Part shown: in pieces, positions 1 to 12,664 of the stretch | Layout: each line of letters begins with the position of its first letter | How positions within the stretch are numbered: the stretch's first letter is position 1 | Assembly: GCA_013368325.1 (NCBI GenBank) | Contig: JAACJK010000165.1 | Coordinates: forward strand, 868,001 to 932,000 | Source: Ephemerocybe angulata | Lineage: Eukaryota > Basidiomycota > Agaricomycetes > Agaricales > Psathyrellaceae | DNA length: 64,000 nucleotides | Direction: 5' to 3' | Notes under the pieces: generated by a model | What the model was told of the DNA's origin: nothing | What the model saw: only the letters and a program-made list of their open reading frames with translations | Databases searched by the model: none | Made by a program: the position numbers and the translations under genes

Positions 1-1654
1 AACACCAGAAGAAGTAGAAGAATTAGACAACGACTTACCACTCTCACTCCCCAAAAAATAAGCAATCAAATTCTGCATAACCCCATCCTGCTGCGCCATC
101 CCCCTCTGAAACCCGACCATCTCCACCAAAACATTCTCATAACTCCTCTCCAGGCTCCTCAGCCGCCCCCTCAAATCTTCGCCTTCGTCCCTTAGTCTCC
201 TCACCTCATGCTGCAACTCTACAGTCGCGTTGGGGTTTTGGGGGTGTGGGTATGGGTATGCAGAGGAAGAGGAGGTGAGAGTGGTGGGGGAAGTGGAGGA
301 ATTGGGAGGCAGAGAGGGGAGAGAGGAGGAGGCGGACTTGCGCTGGGCGGGGACTTTGCGTTTTATGTTTTCGAGGGCGTCGCGTCTGTCGGCGTGGAAG
401 TCGGGGTGGCGGAACGTCCAGGACTGTGGGGAGGGTTAGTATGGTGTGACGACGACGAAGGATGAGGGGTGTGTGATGGATGGATGTGGGGGTGAGGAGA
501 TGACGACGACGAAGGGGTAAGGACGGGGACGGGGGTGGGAACAGTGTGAAGATGGGGAAGAAGGACGTGGGATGAGGAAGGATGAGGGCGATGAAAGAGT
601 GAGGAGGACGATGAAGGGAAGAGGAAGGGAAGAGGAACATGAGGATGAACATGAGGAGGGAGGAAGAGGGAAGAAGAGAGAAAGACCGACGCACGTGTTC
701 CCCAAACTGGTTATCATCCGTGTTCTTGACCTTATGAAAGTCGTACTTGTTGAGCTGCCGCACGAAGCTGGCAAAGTTGGAGTGCTTGAACATTCTTGGG
801 AGGATGCTCTTCGTGAACTCGTTCATGTCCTACATAATAACCCCAATCAGCGTTGGTTCGATTACCGACGACGACGACGGCGACGATGGGTAGGGAGGAA
901 CGCACCTTTACGACGAAACAGTCGCCTTGCGGTCCCCACGACACGACGCTCTGGAACGTCGGGTCCTCCAACATCCTACGACAACATTCATAGATCGTAA
1001 GCATACAACCAACGATGAGAGCAGAAAAACGATGGACACGCACTTGTACAACTTCTTAACAAAATCGCTCGTCGACGGCATCGGATCGTCATGGTGCTGC
1101 GCACTCGACCCCGCAACGCCCTCCTTACTATCCCTCGCACTCATCGCGTTACTACTATCCACTCTCTCGCGCTTAATCACGCTCGCGGGCACGATGTTCT
1201 GGTACGGTTGGGCTGCGCTTTTACTCGCTCTCGTAGTCCTCTTGCTCGCACCCGATGCTGGTTGTGGGGCGGCGGTGGTGGTGGTGGTGGGTGAAGGTGC
1301 AGTAGGTGCCACAGGGTGCGGATGCACGGGTGGGAGGGGTGGGAGAGGTTGGAGCGAGGGAGGGTGGGTGTGTGGGTAGAGGTGCTGCTGTTGCTGGTGG
1401 TGATGGTAGTGGTCGGGTGATGAGCCTGGCGCGGCCAGCTGATAGTCGCTTCTTCCGGACGTAATCGGTGTATTCGCGATCGAGTATCCCCCAACACTAT
1501 ACTGGTGCTGCAGTTGTTGCTGGTGGTGAACCTGTTGTTGTTGGACTTGAGCTTGGACTTGAGCTTGGACTTGCTGCTGCTGAGCTTGTTGTTGTTGAGC
1601 TTGCTGCTGCTGCTGGAGCTGCCGCCCGTAGTTTTGTGATGCCTGCCCCTCCAT
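1..1654 (-). CDS. HSF-type DNA-binding transcription factor, Skn7/Prr1-like (5' part, runs off the left edge)
   Basis: Exons 1044-1654, 906-975, 695-829 and 1-423 (open to the edge) join in frame. The first ~120 residues are Gln-rich. An HSF-type winged helix follows, starting [20 protein letters not shown] and ending with WTFRHPDF and ENIKRK; the recognition region reads [18 protein letters not shown]. The NKYDF wording is that of Skn7/Prr1 proteins rather than Hsf1, which has NMYGF. A predicted coiled coil follows ([20 protein letters not shown] and on). Skn7 proteins are nuclear response regulators for osmotic, oxidative and cell-wall stress; their receiver domain lies after the coiled coil and would be outside this window, so membership of that class is inferred. 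The start is the ATG at 1654, just before the Gln tract. Confidence 0.85.
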
Positions 1655-4600
1655 CTGCGGAAAGAGCTCGCGTTATATGTGTCGATTTTCCGACGGCGTG
1701 GTGAGAGAACGGGCGAAATCGAGACGGGGCTAGGTCGCTCCCTCGCCGGCTTTATGGGCAACTACTGATCACACTTGGGTTAGGTCCAGCAAAAAGAAGG
1801 AAGGAAGGAAGCACCACAACCCCATAACACTGCAAGTTATTAGCTGCTCACCTGGTATAGCGGAATCCGTTGGAGCTCCGAGTCCTCGACCCCAGCTATT
1901 TCTACCTTTCCTCGCGAAGCGAAGAACGAACGCGCACAAAAACGACGGACGAGCAATGCTATGTAGAGCCCAGACCGGACGGACAGAGTGACCGTGCCGC
2001 CTCTGCTATTATCGAGTGCAAGCAAGCCAGCTTGAGCCGTGACGGACGGTGGACCTGCTTCCATCCAAGGGTGCCAGTTCCTGGGCCTGGACCCCATGCG
2101 GCCTCGGCCTTTCCGCGCGGTCTGGGCCTGCATGGACCTCCCGGGGAGTCTCGGCCCTTCGTCTACCGTATTGCGCCCGGCGAGGGGCTTTAATCGCTGT
2201 TAGCGCTGAGGCACAGGCAATTCACCAGGTGTGATTAGATAGGTTGATTGAAGATTCACTGGAGAGCTGATGTGGATGGATGGACGCGCTCGAGGCCCTC
2301 GGGGCATCTTGCCTCCGCTCCTTCATGCCGGAAACATATCCTGATCCTCTGCAATCGTCGTTTCTGCCCGAGAGGGACGTACTTATGTATGTTTCAGCGG
2401 CGTATAAAACGGCTGGTGGCGCGTTGGCTGTGTACTGAATCAGCTCGATATCCGCGGGGACGGTACGAGCGGACGGTCGGTTGGGTGGTGTTCACTGACA
2501 AACCCACCGTCTGCCCTTGTACTTCATACTGTATAGCGGATGTACATGCAGTACCGGGCGTGAGTCTAGACCCACTCGTCACCGTGAAGCGCCCATCTCT
2601 AATTAGCAGGCAGAGTGATAGAGATAATATACTGTGTATAGCCTTTTTCCTGGTAATCCAAGAACATAGACCCTCCTTCCAAGTAAGTATGTCATGCCAG
2701 TGTACTGTGCCCGAGGTATTCCTCGAGTAACTCTCGAAAGAAAGAAGCGCTACGCCTCCCCGTGTCGGAACAGCGTTACAGAAAGACCCACCTAGACTCT
2801 CGCATTCGTACAATCTCACTCTCCTCCCCCTTCGTCTTCTGAATCCCTTCTTGCTCTTCTTTCCCTTCTCGGCCGCCGTTGATCGCTCCCGAACCGCATT
2901 ACCGCATTACCGCCCTTACCGCCCTTACCGCCACTCTATGTACCCGCCCATTAATTGTCTGCATGGAACAACCTCGGGGTCGGGGTCAAAATGCTTAAAA
3001 TGCTTAAAATGCTTATAGAATATACTTCCGTGCCTCCTCAGGCCTCCTCCATACGCATTCGAGCATAGCGTACTCGAGCGTACTCGTCGCGTCACTCGCG
3101 TGGACTGTATGGTTATTGTGCAGGCCCACAGTGTCGGTCCATATGTATGTGACCGACCCCCTCCGCGCGCGCTGTGATCGAGGTTTGGAACGCACTCTTC
3201 CCTTCTTGCTAGATCTTCTTCCCTTCTCGGCCGCCGTTGATCAATCCCTCACAAGGATTCCATACCATGCATGTTATCGCACGCACGCATCAGGCTCAAA
3301 ACTACCCGCATTACCGCCCCTACCGCCACTGTACCCGCCCAATCGTCCACGCAGAAACACGGAAACAAACATCACCCTCGGGGTCGCTTATAGAATATAC
3401 TTCCGCGCCTCCTCCATACGCATCCATACGCACCCCGCGTGTACTGTATGGTTGGCTATTGTCCAGGCCCACAGAATAGGCTGCAGGTCCATATTTATGC
3501 AGTGACCGACCCCCTCTTGGATCTGAATCCACGATCGAGCCTTTCTGGGATATGCCACTGTGCGCACATCGCAAGGGTCTAATTTACATGGTAGGTAGAC
3601 GGTCTGACTATGTACCCAGCACCAGACCAGCTGAATCTACGGAATTCGCCGATAATGCGCCGGGTGTCGCAGCACTCGGGCCCGGGCCTTCCCCTCCCCT
3701 CTTTTCCTCTCTTTTCCTCTACTTGCGTCGAGCTTGAGGCTGCGCGTATGCTTCCGTCCGTCTATGTACATAGTAGCCGAGTGGGATAGTACGACGACTT
3801 TAAATCATTGCAGCTTAGCATATACATATATATACACGGGGCCTATTAGCCTAATTTGTCTCTCTCGATAAGCGCGCCGCGCGCCTGACGAATGTGAATA
3901 AGCGCTCGATCGCCCACCAAGTATGGTATGGAAATGCGTCATTGGGGATAAAACAACAAGCCCAAGTCTTCTATTGACTTATTGTTCAAGACAGCCATGC
4001 GCATTCGTTCATCCAGCAGCCAGCCAGCTGCTCATTCCGAATTCCGAATTTCAAAAAGTATGCAATCAGGTGTGGCTGAGTCGGGCTCCCCTCCCGAACC
4101 TGCCTGTAAGAATGGATCATCAGTGTCCTCAGGACCGTCATATGTGCATGCCAGGATATATGGCGGGTCATGCTATATCAAGCTTCAAGTAATCCGAGCC
4201 TAGCAGTCTGTTGAATTTCCCTCTGAACAAGACCGTCGGGGTCGCTGGTCATTATACATAATCTCCTCGAGTCAACTTACCCATGCTTGAGGAAAGTGGT
4301 TCCGTGGTAATCCAAGAATGGGTCAAGTGTCTTCGCTGTTCAATGGATCCGGAGTCACTGCCTTCCCGCCAAAGATTTGGTCGAGATACTTTGGAGATAC
4401 TGGGGTAAAATCGGTTCTACGCGTTCATTCCTGATTGATTGAAGGCGGCCGGTCGGCCGACTTACGATGGGTAGAGGATGGCCAGTACTTGCCGACTTGG
4501 ATTCATGCTTGCATAACCTTTCGGTCGGTGCCATGGATAGTCTCGATGGAATGATCATGCATGCAAGCTCATCGGAGTTTTCGTATTATGTATCAGATAG

Positions 4601-5915
4601 CATTGCAATCGTGACTATTATAAGGCGGCCACAGAGCACCAGACCTCCGAGTCCTGGAATTTCACCTCCTGTGTTTAGAGAATAACCAAAGAATGCTTGC
4701 AAACCTTTAATTCCACTCGGTATGTACCGTTAACTAGGCTAGACGGATGTCGCTTCGTTCATTATAGTAGAATTTCATATCATACAACACACTCTATTCT
4801 TTCAAAGACCACCCCTTCCAAGGCTTCCATTCATCCCGACGAGATATTTGCAATTCCAAACACATCCTAAGAACACATGCTCTCCACCTATTATACCGTC
4901 AATTATGAGAGTCCCGCTTGAGCCTTCATTCGAACCACCGTATTAATATCCAGTTTCCACTCTTGTTAACTTGCTATCATTTCCAACCTTCAAATCCTTC
5001 CATTGCTTTTTCAAATCAAATTCAAGGGCTGCCGCAAGGCAGGGACACTGCATGTCTGTGGTCCAGTTGGCTCAGGCTGTCGTCCGAGTCGGCGCGCCCA
5101 ACCGCCGGGCCGGAGGGACCCCGACGGCGCGATGATGGGTGCTTTGACCGACGCTCACGCAGCCGCGGCGCGTCTTGGTTCGAACCGCGATGACCAATTC
5201 CACGTACGCATCTATGAAGGATAGATGGATGCAGTTACGTGTATGTCTGCAAACGCGAAATCTGGGTAGGTATACGTATGTCTGGCACTCTCTGGCACTC
5301 GACTCGACTCTGGCGTCCGTCTGTCTGTCTGTCAAGAGTTGGTGCCACCGTCGCAAGAACAGGCTTAAAGTTATTCAGTGGGTACGAGATCTTTTGGTCA
5401 CCTTCAGGCTTATGGAAAGTACACATACTTACATAAAAGCTAGTTTCTGCAGGCAGCACCCATACACGTACAGACTTCTTTGTGCACACAATGAGGATGG
5501 GTATCACCGTTGCACCCGGAACAGCGGCCGGTCGACACTGCAACCCTGTAGTATTTGAGGCCACGATACGTGTAATCTCCAGGAAACCATCCTCATACCT
5601 GCTGTAAGTACCAAGCCAACGGATTATTTGGCGGCTCGCCTTCCGGTGCTGAGCGCTGATGAGCGGCGCCGAGCAGGTGGCGCTGAATTCAATTCAATTC
5701 AACCAACTTCAAAGGCAGTCGCGGGAAGCACATGCTTCGAATGGGATGATACACACAAGGTATCTATAGACCTCCCAGTTAGGTCTTCCCCCGTTCTTCT
5801 TCCGCGTCCTTCACCCAGAGAGCATTCTCCTCTTCTCTCACTCTCACTCTCCCTTACCCTCGTAGCGCGTTAAGAGGAGCTGTCACCATTGCCCTCAAGT
5901 AACACGACGCTAAAC
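1655..5915. other. Gene-poor interval upstream of the P450 gene
   Basis: About 4.3 kb with no frame that joins into a recognisable protein. The longest open frame (2248-2730, +) has no family features. Contents: an imperfect tandem duplication at 2851-3516, a short triple repeat of AAAATGCTT near 2987-3013, and pyrimidine-rich stretches before the P450 start. The divergent orientation of the flanking genes means the promoters of both lie here. Confidence 0.6.
2851..3516. repeat. Imperfect direct tandem duplication, two copies of ~0.31 kb
   Basis: Copy 1 is about 2851-3164 and copy 2 about 3206-3516. Shared ordered blocks: TTCTCGGCCGCCGTTGATC; a CCGCATTACCGCC block followed by CCACT..GTACCCGCCCA; CTTATAGAATATACTTCCG followed by GCCTCCTCCATACGCAT; ACTGTATGGTT..ATTGT; CAGGCCCACAG; and TGACCGACCCCCTC. 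The copies differ by several indels and substitutions, so the duplication is not recent. No open frame is conserved between them, which suggests non-coding DNA. Confidence 0.8.
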
Positions 5916-7983
5916 ATGGCCATCCTCAGCCTACCCCTCTCCCTCCCAGAGCTCTCCATCTCCGGCTCGCCTCTACGCGCCGCCGCAATAGCCCTGGCGC
6001 TCACATGGTGCCTGCGCACAATCTCCTACATCCTGCACGTCCGCAAGCTCCCCCCAGGACCCACAAAGCACCTCCTCCTCGACAACAGAGGCGACATGCC
6101 CTTCCCCGTGTCTCAACCGTGGAAGAGCTTCCAAGCCTGGCACGAGAAGTTCGGGTCCATCATCTCGCTTTACCTTGGAAGAAAGGCTGTTGTATGTAAG
6201 TCCGTCCTCATCTAGGTTGACTGTGGAAACTGGTATTGAAAGCTGATTGACGTTGTGTTGTTGGGTATCCTAGCGCTGGGAACGATAGGGATGGCGACGG
6301 AGCTGTTGGAGAAGAGGGGCGGGATATACTCGAGCAGGCCGAAGGCGTACGTCATCGGCGACATCCTGACTCGCAACATGAGGGGCCTGGGGATGCCCTA
6401 CGGACAGCGGTGGAGGAACTGGAGGGCGGTACGTCAGTCAATTTCGTCTTGGATTCATTCGTCCTTCTGCCTGCCTCCTTCCTTCGAATCGGAGGCTCAG
6501 CGCGGACTAAGGGGCTGATGCGCTTCTAGCTCATGCACGCGAGTATGGGTATCGAGGCGTCGAATGGGTACAAACCCCTCCAAGACGCGGAGAGCAAGGT
6601 CCTCCTGCGCGACATATACCAAAACGTCGACAGCCCGAAGACACACCCAGACTCCATCCGCCGGTACGCTGCCCATCCTCCTTCTCAAGGCCAAAGCTAA
6701 CAGTATCCTTCCCTCCCTCCAGCTACGCCGTCTCCATCGTCACCGTCGTCTCCTACGGCCGGCGCATCGCCTCCCTCTCCGACCCGCTCGTCCTCGCCCA
6801 GGACAAAATGGACCACTACTACATAACCGCCTCCGTCCCCGGAAAGTTCCTCGTCGACATCTTCCCCATCCTCTCCTGGCTCCCCACGCCCCTGCAGTGG
6901 TGGCGCGCAGAGCCCGAGCGGCACTTCCAAGACGACTCTCAACTCCTGCTGGGACTTATGCATGAAGTGAGGGGCAGGATGGAGAGGGGCGTGGCGTGTG
7001 CGTCGACGGCGACGCGTGCGCTGGAGAAGCAGGGTGCGTTTGGGTTGGACGATTTGGAGACGGCGTATGCGCTGTCGGCGCCGTTTGGCGCTGGGGCGGG
7101 GACGACGCTCGCTACTGTTGATTTCTTCATGGGTGCGTGGACCTCGAGTCTTCCGGATCCGTTATCGGGCAGAGGTACTTATGGATGAGTTTGTAGTGGC
7201 GATGTTGCTGTACCCGGAGGCGATGGGGAAGGCGCAGGAGGAGATTGATAGAGTTGTGGGGAGGGACCGGCTCCCTGAGTACGACGACTCGGCGGCGCTA
7301 CCGTACCTGCATGCGCTTATCAAGGAAGTCATGCGATGGAGGGCCATCGCCCCTATGGGTGTGCCGCACTGTACCACTGCCGACGATGTCTATGAGGGAA
7401 AGATCATTCCGGCTGGGACGACAGTCATCGCGAGTATCTAGTGAGTCCTCTCATCCGTCTATCCGTCGACACGGCACGTTGAATCGACGATATGATACTT
7501 TAGCACGATGTCGCAGGACGCAGAGACGTTCCCGGAACCAGACACGTTCAGGCCAGAGAGGTACCTCGAAAACCCGCAGCTCCCATATAGCTTCCTCTTT
7601 GGCTTTGGGAGGCGTGTGTGCCCAGGCTTGCATGTGGCGCAGAACTCTCTCTTCATCCTCTTTTCTAGGTGCGTCCAGCTCTGCCTTGCCATATGACCTT
7701 CTACTTACGTATCTACCCTTATCTATGCAACCAACTTCATATAATCCATGTATGTGTACGCAGGATACTCTGGGCGTTTGACGTTCTCCCTTCGACCGAT
7801 GTCACGGGGAACCCCACATTGCCTGACCCCGATGCCACCGTCGGTGGGCTCGTGCTCAAGCCTGCACCCTTTGATTACCGGCTGGTCCCCAGACTCGGAG
7901 CCGCACATGCACAGAGAGCGTTGGAGACCGTCATCATCTCCGAGGCAGAGAAAGCTGATGTCCAGCTGGGGGCTTATGATTAG
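5916..7983 (+). CDS. Cytochrome P450 monooxygenase
   Basis: Seven exons (5916-6195, 6274-6428, 6530-6663, 6723-7132, 7173-7440, 7504-7668, 7764-7983) give 543 residues, a normal length for a microsomal fungal P450. An N-terminal hydrophobic anchor is followed by the hinge LPPGPT. The K-helix EVMR is in IKEVMRW, the PERF-type motif is FRPERY, and the heme-binding loop is FGFGRRVCPG with the axial Cys. The family inserts oxygen into small molecules at the ER membrane using a P450 reductase; the substrate cannot be inferred. Odd point: the I-helix oxygen-activation motif reads AGAGTT, with Gly at the usual Asp/Glu position. Intron 4 is only 40 nt. An upstream in-frame TTG at 5889 was not used as start. 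Confidence 0.92.
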
Positions 7984-8896
7984 ATTACCTGCAAAACGCC
8001 GGAGAGGCAGGCATTGCGCATGTGTTGCTAGTGCTTATCGAACGCTGGCTTCAGGATCAACATACCCCTGCATGGTCTAGCCTTCATATCGACTGACTTT
8101 ACTATAGGTGCATGCTACACTATGCTACAGCCGGTGTGAACTCGCTCATTAGGCTGTCAGGTACTGGGAGGATTGTGTCATGGCAGCTGATTATCCCATG
8201 CTGGGGCTGATATCGTGCGGCTCCCCACTCCACGATTTGTGGGCTTGGAAGTTGGAGGTCAATGGAGGGATCCCGGATGTGTACGCATCGTAGTGCACTG
8301 AGGCACCCGGTAGTACCGGGTTTGAATCAGAACGCGATTGGCGTCCGTGCCTCCGCGTTGAGGTACACCTTCCAGTGCGACGGGCGCCTCCTGGAATACA
8401 ATGTACTTCCTCTGCGGCCCCGACGGCTGCCATCACTCCCACCCCTTGCCACCCCCCGTTAGCCGCTGTTAGCCGACAGCCTCTCCGCGCAGCTCCTCGC
8501 GCATTCCGTCACATGGTGCCTCGCCGAACGCTCACCACGCGAGGGGGTTCTCTGATCGAAGGCTACGATCAGGGGCCTCCGTGCGGCGTGCTCAGGTCCG
8601 TCATGCGCTCAGCCGTCGTCGCGATGCCATTTTTCGCGCGCCTAGTACTTACACCTCTGCAAACAGACGCTATGTATATCAACTGAGGCTTAGTGAGCAT
8701 CATGGCGATTGCAAATCGTCGGCTTTGACAGCCTGCGGGCCCCCATTCTTTCTTCTCTCTTCTTCCGCCTCCTCGCCCTCGCCCTCGTCCTCGTCCCCCT
8801 CCCTTCCTTCTTACTCTCTCCCTGTTGCAGTAGGACGCGCTGGATCTCTCACCCTTCGAGCTTTAGTGTTGAGGAGGAATTGTACGGTCGGCTGGT
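7984..8896. other. Intergenic, P450 to DUF6533 gene
   Basis: No supported gene. It holds a near-perfect 17-nt palindrome around 8305-8321 (ACCCGGTAGTACCGGGT) and a CT-rich tract at 8745-8825 just upstream of the next gene, consistent with a fungal promoter. Confidence 0.5.
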
Positions 8897-10500
8897 ATGG
8901 GAGACATGGGTTTGGCCGGGATGGATTATGGAGGTGATCATGGTATGGGTCCTGAGATGGATGCTTGGCAGCTGCTGAGCTACATCGAGCAGATGCAGAC
9001 GTTGAAAGTACGTACGATGCGAACTCTGTACTGAGATTCAGCAGTCCTTTGCTGCTGATCTGACGCTGACGCTACGCTCCGACAGTATCTTGACGGTACG
9101 AACTCAGTCACGGCCGTCTTCGCCCATAAGCCGCGCCCGATACTGACTGCGTTCTGGATGCTGTAGTCGCGACTCTCGCCTTGCTGGTGCGTACTCCCTC
9201 ATTTTCTAGGAGGATACCGGTGTCTGAAGAGGGGCTGCATTAGACGCTCGAGTATGTTCAGACGATGCCCATGGAGGTTCGAGACCCTATCCCTTCCGAC
9301 TCATATCATCAACCCCTGACCTCGACTCGCAGATCAGGCTCGTATGGCCCGCTCGGCTCTCCTACGTCAAGGTCCTCTACTTCCTAAACCGCCATGTCGT
9401 CTTCGTCTCCGTGGTCGCCCCCAGGCTCGTCAACTCGACGCGCTGCAACACGATGTACATCTTATCAAATTGTGAGTGCAAAACTGAACGCACCGACAGC
9501 CCCGTACTGACCAGCGTTTGCCGGGTTACTTAGGCGGGCGAGTGGCTACAGTCTTGATCTCTGAAGGCATGTACACGATGCTTAACCTGTGATGCTTTCT
9601 CTACTAATTTGGTTTTATAGCACTTCTGTTCGCTCGAGTATGGGCGCTATCGGGGAATGAAGGGACGCTTGGAACCTGTCTTTTCATATTTTGGCTGGTA
9701 CGAAACACCCCTTTCGCACCCTTCCGACTCGCGTTCACGCCTAACACCTATTCCTGTTCGTCTCTTAGTGCACAGGAACAGCTGCATTTGCCTTGATCAC
9801 CATTTTCGCCATCATGACTGTCTGTGAGTACTCTACGATCCTCTCGACTTTTGAGGCCTGCTGAGTTTGTCGGGCAGTCATTCTATCGCCGTTTCCGTGG
9901 ATCGTAACATGCATAGCTGTACACACGGATCCAAAGTACTCAGTGCCGGGCCTCGTCTTAATTCTGGTAGAACAAATAGGTTTGTAACGGCCTTTCTTCC
10001 TAAACTCTGTGACACCCAGCTCATCCTTTCCTCCAGTAATAATGATAATATCGCTCTTCTTGGGGATCCGGAAGCACGCTCGCTCAGGGAGTCACCTGGG
10101 GAAAACACTATTCCGCGATGGATTGATGTATTTCGTCGCTTTGACTAGTTAGTCGTTCCCCCCTTAGACTTCCAGCGCGTGTTGCTCCTCGACTAACTAA
10201 CCTACTTTCGGCGCAGTTCTCGCCCTCCTCAACGTAGCCGTACAGCAAACGGTACAGACGAACCTCCGATACGCTCTGAACACGTACGCGGCCTCCCTTT
10301 CCTATCTATCAGCTCTCGCCTAACTAGTGTTTGTGCGTAGATTCCACTTCGCGCTGCATAGCATACTGTGTACGCGGATGGTTCTCCATCTTCGGCAAGA
10401 ATCGCGGGCGAGGATGGGGTTCACTACTTACTTTGAGGCAGGGATCATGCGTACTACCGCTGACGATAGTGTACCGATATCACTACGACCCATGCGATGA
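8897..10500 (+). CDS. DUF6533-type integral membrane protein
   Basis: Twelve exons give 305 residues: 8897-9007, 9086-9095, 9167-9186, 9244-9276, 9333-9471, 9534-9566, 9621-9697, 9769-9823, 9878-9979, 10037-10147, 10217-10283, 10341-10500. The DUF6533 hallmark follows a short N-terminus: TLEYVQTMPMEIRLVWPAR, then YVKVLYFLNRH. Several hydrophobic segments follow, and the late family motif LFRDGLMYFVALT precedes the last helix and a basic tail. The family is abundant in basidiomycetes, is predicted to span the membrane about seven times, and has no established function; receptor-like roles are only suggested. Unusual splicing: exon 2 is 10 nt, and the intron starting at 9567 appears to use a GC donor, because only that junction keeps the frame into LLFARVWALSGNE. 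Confidence 0.82.
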
Positions 10501-10889
10501 AATAGAATGGATCAAACACGGCATGTTCAGTCCAGGCATTGTGGCCATGGCGCTGACTGGTACGGAGTCCTGTTGGGAAGTAAGTTAAAGGGAAAAGCAA
10601 GCCGAATCGGTGGACCGCCTCTCACATTCCACGAAATGGCGGTTTTCTAAACCAAAGTGAGCAAACTTAAGATTGGTACTAACCATGCCGTGAATCGGCG
10701 ACGCGGAACGAACAATGGCTGTGACAGGAAGGTCACAGGTGATAAGCGCCCGCCGCGCCAGGGTGCTTTACATATAATCCCAAAGAATATTGAAGAGGTT
10801 CGGATGCTAACCTTCCCACTTTTCAAGTGCCCAGGAAAGATAAGTACTTAGGGGCTACTTCAAACTGAATCTCGTGCATCTCACCCCCT
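10501..10889. other. Short intergenic region between convergent genes
   Basis: 389 bases between two stop codons on opposite strands. It should contain both 3' UTRs and polyadenylation sites. No gene seen. Confidence 0.6.
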
Positions 10890-12545
10890 CTAATCCTTCG
10901 AAACCTGAATAACAACCTTCCCAACGTGTTTCTGCGATTCCAGATGCGCAAACGCAGCAACACCGTCTTCAAACGCAAAGACCTTATCAATAACAGGCGT
11001 CGTCTTCTCTGGGTTCGCCTCAATGAGTCTAAGCATGTCCTTGAACCTATAAACAATGTCAAAATCTCTCCAAATATGTGGTGGGGACGTATCACAACGT
11101 ACTGAGATACCGAACCAATAAGGATACCCCGAACTTCGGCGGCGCGATCAAGGATGAGGCGGAAGATATCTGGAGGTAAATCGCCCTGTAAATTTCAACA
11201 ACGAGTGAGCAGCTAAATTGAGGGGACGACGAGCGAAAAGTACTACGTACATGTGTGAGGACCCCGATAACGTAGACGCCCCCTCCGAACCTGACACTCT
11301 TGATAGACTTGTACATCGTGCCCTGACCTCCCACCTCCACGACGTGGTCCACACCAACGCCATTCGTCTTTGAAAGAGTAGGGATCAGAAATGATTATGG
11401 GAGTTTTAGCAGTGGAGGTAGTACATACGATCTTCAAAACTTCTTCCTCCCAATCCGGAGTGTTGCGATAGTTAATTAGATGCTTCGCACCCAATTTCTC
11501 TGCGATCTTGAGCTTCTCGTCCGACGAAGAGGTGGCGATGACCGTAGCCCCGGACGTTACAGCAAACTGGAGTGCCCAACTACAGGGCGTCGTTAGCTAT
11601 AGCAAGGCAATGGTGAGGAGATGTTCAAGGAGAGACGTACATGGACACTCCTCCGGTTCCGAGGATGAGGACGGTGTCCCCTGCTTTGATCGGGTTGCCG
11701 CGACCGTTGAGGGCGTTATAGGCAGTAAGAGCCGCACATCTAATACCCAGAGTACCCTTCAGCGTCTTTCTTTAATTTAAGAGAAGTCTCAACCCTTACG
11801 GGAGGGTAGAGGCCTGTTGGTACGAAAAGTGTGCCGGGATCCTAACCAAAGACTAACCAGAAACATGAGTTTCCAATCGCTTCGTCATCCCATACGATAG
11901 ATTCAAGCATACCTCGGAAGGGAACGACCTGTACTCAGTCAACACCCCCAGCGCAACAGCGCCAAGGGCGGCATCCATAGTAGCAGGAGTCGGATCTCCA
12001 GAAAGATGCGCAGGGCTAAAGTTCGCGCAGACGCGGTCGCCGGCTTTCCAGTCGGTGACGTCCTGCCCGACCGCGATGACTTCCCCAGACATGTCTGAGC
12101 CAGGGACGATTTCGCGGCCACTGAATATTAGGAGAGTGGTGGTGTTAGAATTGGTGGAGGGTGAAGGGATAACGGTGAGGTTCTATGTACGTACTTTAGG
12201 CCGGGGCCGTAGAACTCGTTTGCGATGGATAAGTCGCGGTACTTCATAAATTGTAGCATCGGTGATCAGTCCACGGGTTGGCGGGATGAGGAGGTTGACG
12301 GTGCCGGTACCGCTTACCTGCAGTGAGGCGGCGTGGACTTTGACGAGGACGTCATTAGCCTTGAGCTTGGGCACCTCGACTTCGGTGATAGTCAGATTCT
12401 TGTAGCCTTCCTTCTACATTTGCAGCCAAGATCTCATTAGGACCAGCTCGGATTCATGGATTCATGGATGAGGGGCAGGATTCGAGTCTCGACTTACACG
12501 ACCCGCGGGCAGGATATACTGCCTAGACTTCTGAGGGATAGACAT
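10890..12545 (-). CDS. Medium-chain dehydrogenase/reductase, zinc-lacking (quinone-reductase-like)
   Basis: Ten exons give 352 residues: 12498-12545, 12318-12413, 12195-12241, 11913-12120, 11800-11852, 11641-11739, 11429-11579, 11251-11367, 11103-11185, 10890-11046. The GroES-like half contains GREIVPGSDMSGEVIAVG and GDRV. The Rossmann half contains AGDTVLILGTGGVS, the NAD(P)-binding glycine motif, then AVTSGATVIATSSSDEKL and VDHVVEVGG; it ends with the usual FEDGVAAFAHLESQKHVGKV stretch. The catalytic zinc ligands of true alcohol dehydrogenases are not apparent, so it is better read as an NAD(P)H-dependent reductase of quinones or enones in the cytosol. The substrate is unknown. The start at 12545 was chosen because a 16-codon first exon ends at a clean donor and a TATA box lies ~110 nt upstream. 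Confidence 0.88.
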
Positions 12546-12656
12546 ATCGGGTCTCAGTCGTACAGTCGTTTGTCTGAGTGCAGAGGGAGGTTGCCAGTGG
12601 GAAAGTGGGGTTTGGATTGCTTGTTGGATTGGATTCCCTACGACAATCCATGACGC

Positions 12657-12664
12657 CTTTTATA
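12657..12664 (-). promoter_or_regulatory. TATA box of the MDR reductase gene
   Basis: TATAAAAG on the minus strand, about 110 nt upstream of the ATG at 12545 and in correct orientation. Inferred from position and sequence only. Confidence 0.5.

Noticed and set aside
5916..12545. P450, DUF6533 and MDR genes as a biosynthetic gene cluster
   Set aside because: No terpene cyclase, PKS, NRPS or other core enzyme is present and the genes are not co-oriented; proximity alone is not enough.
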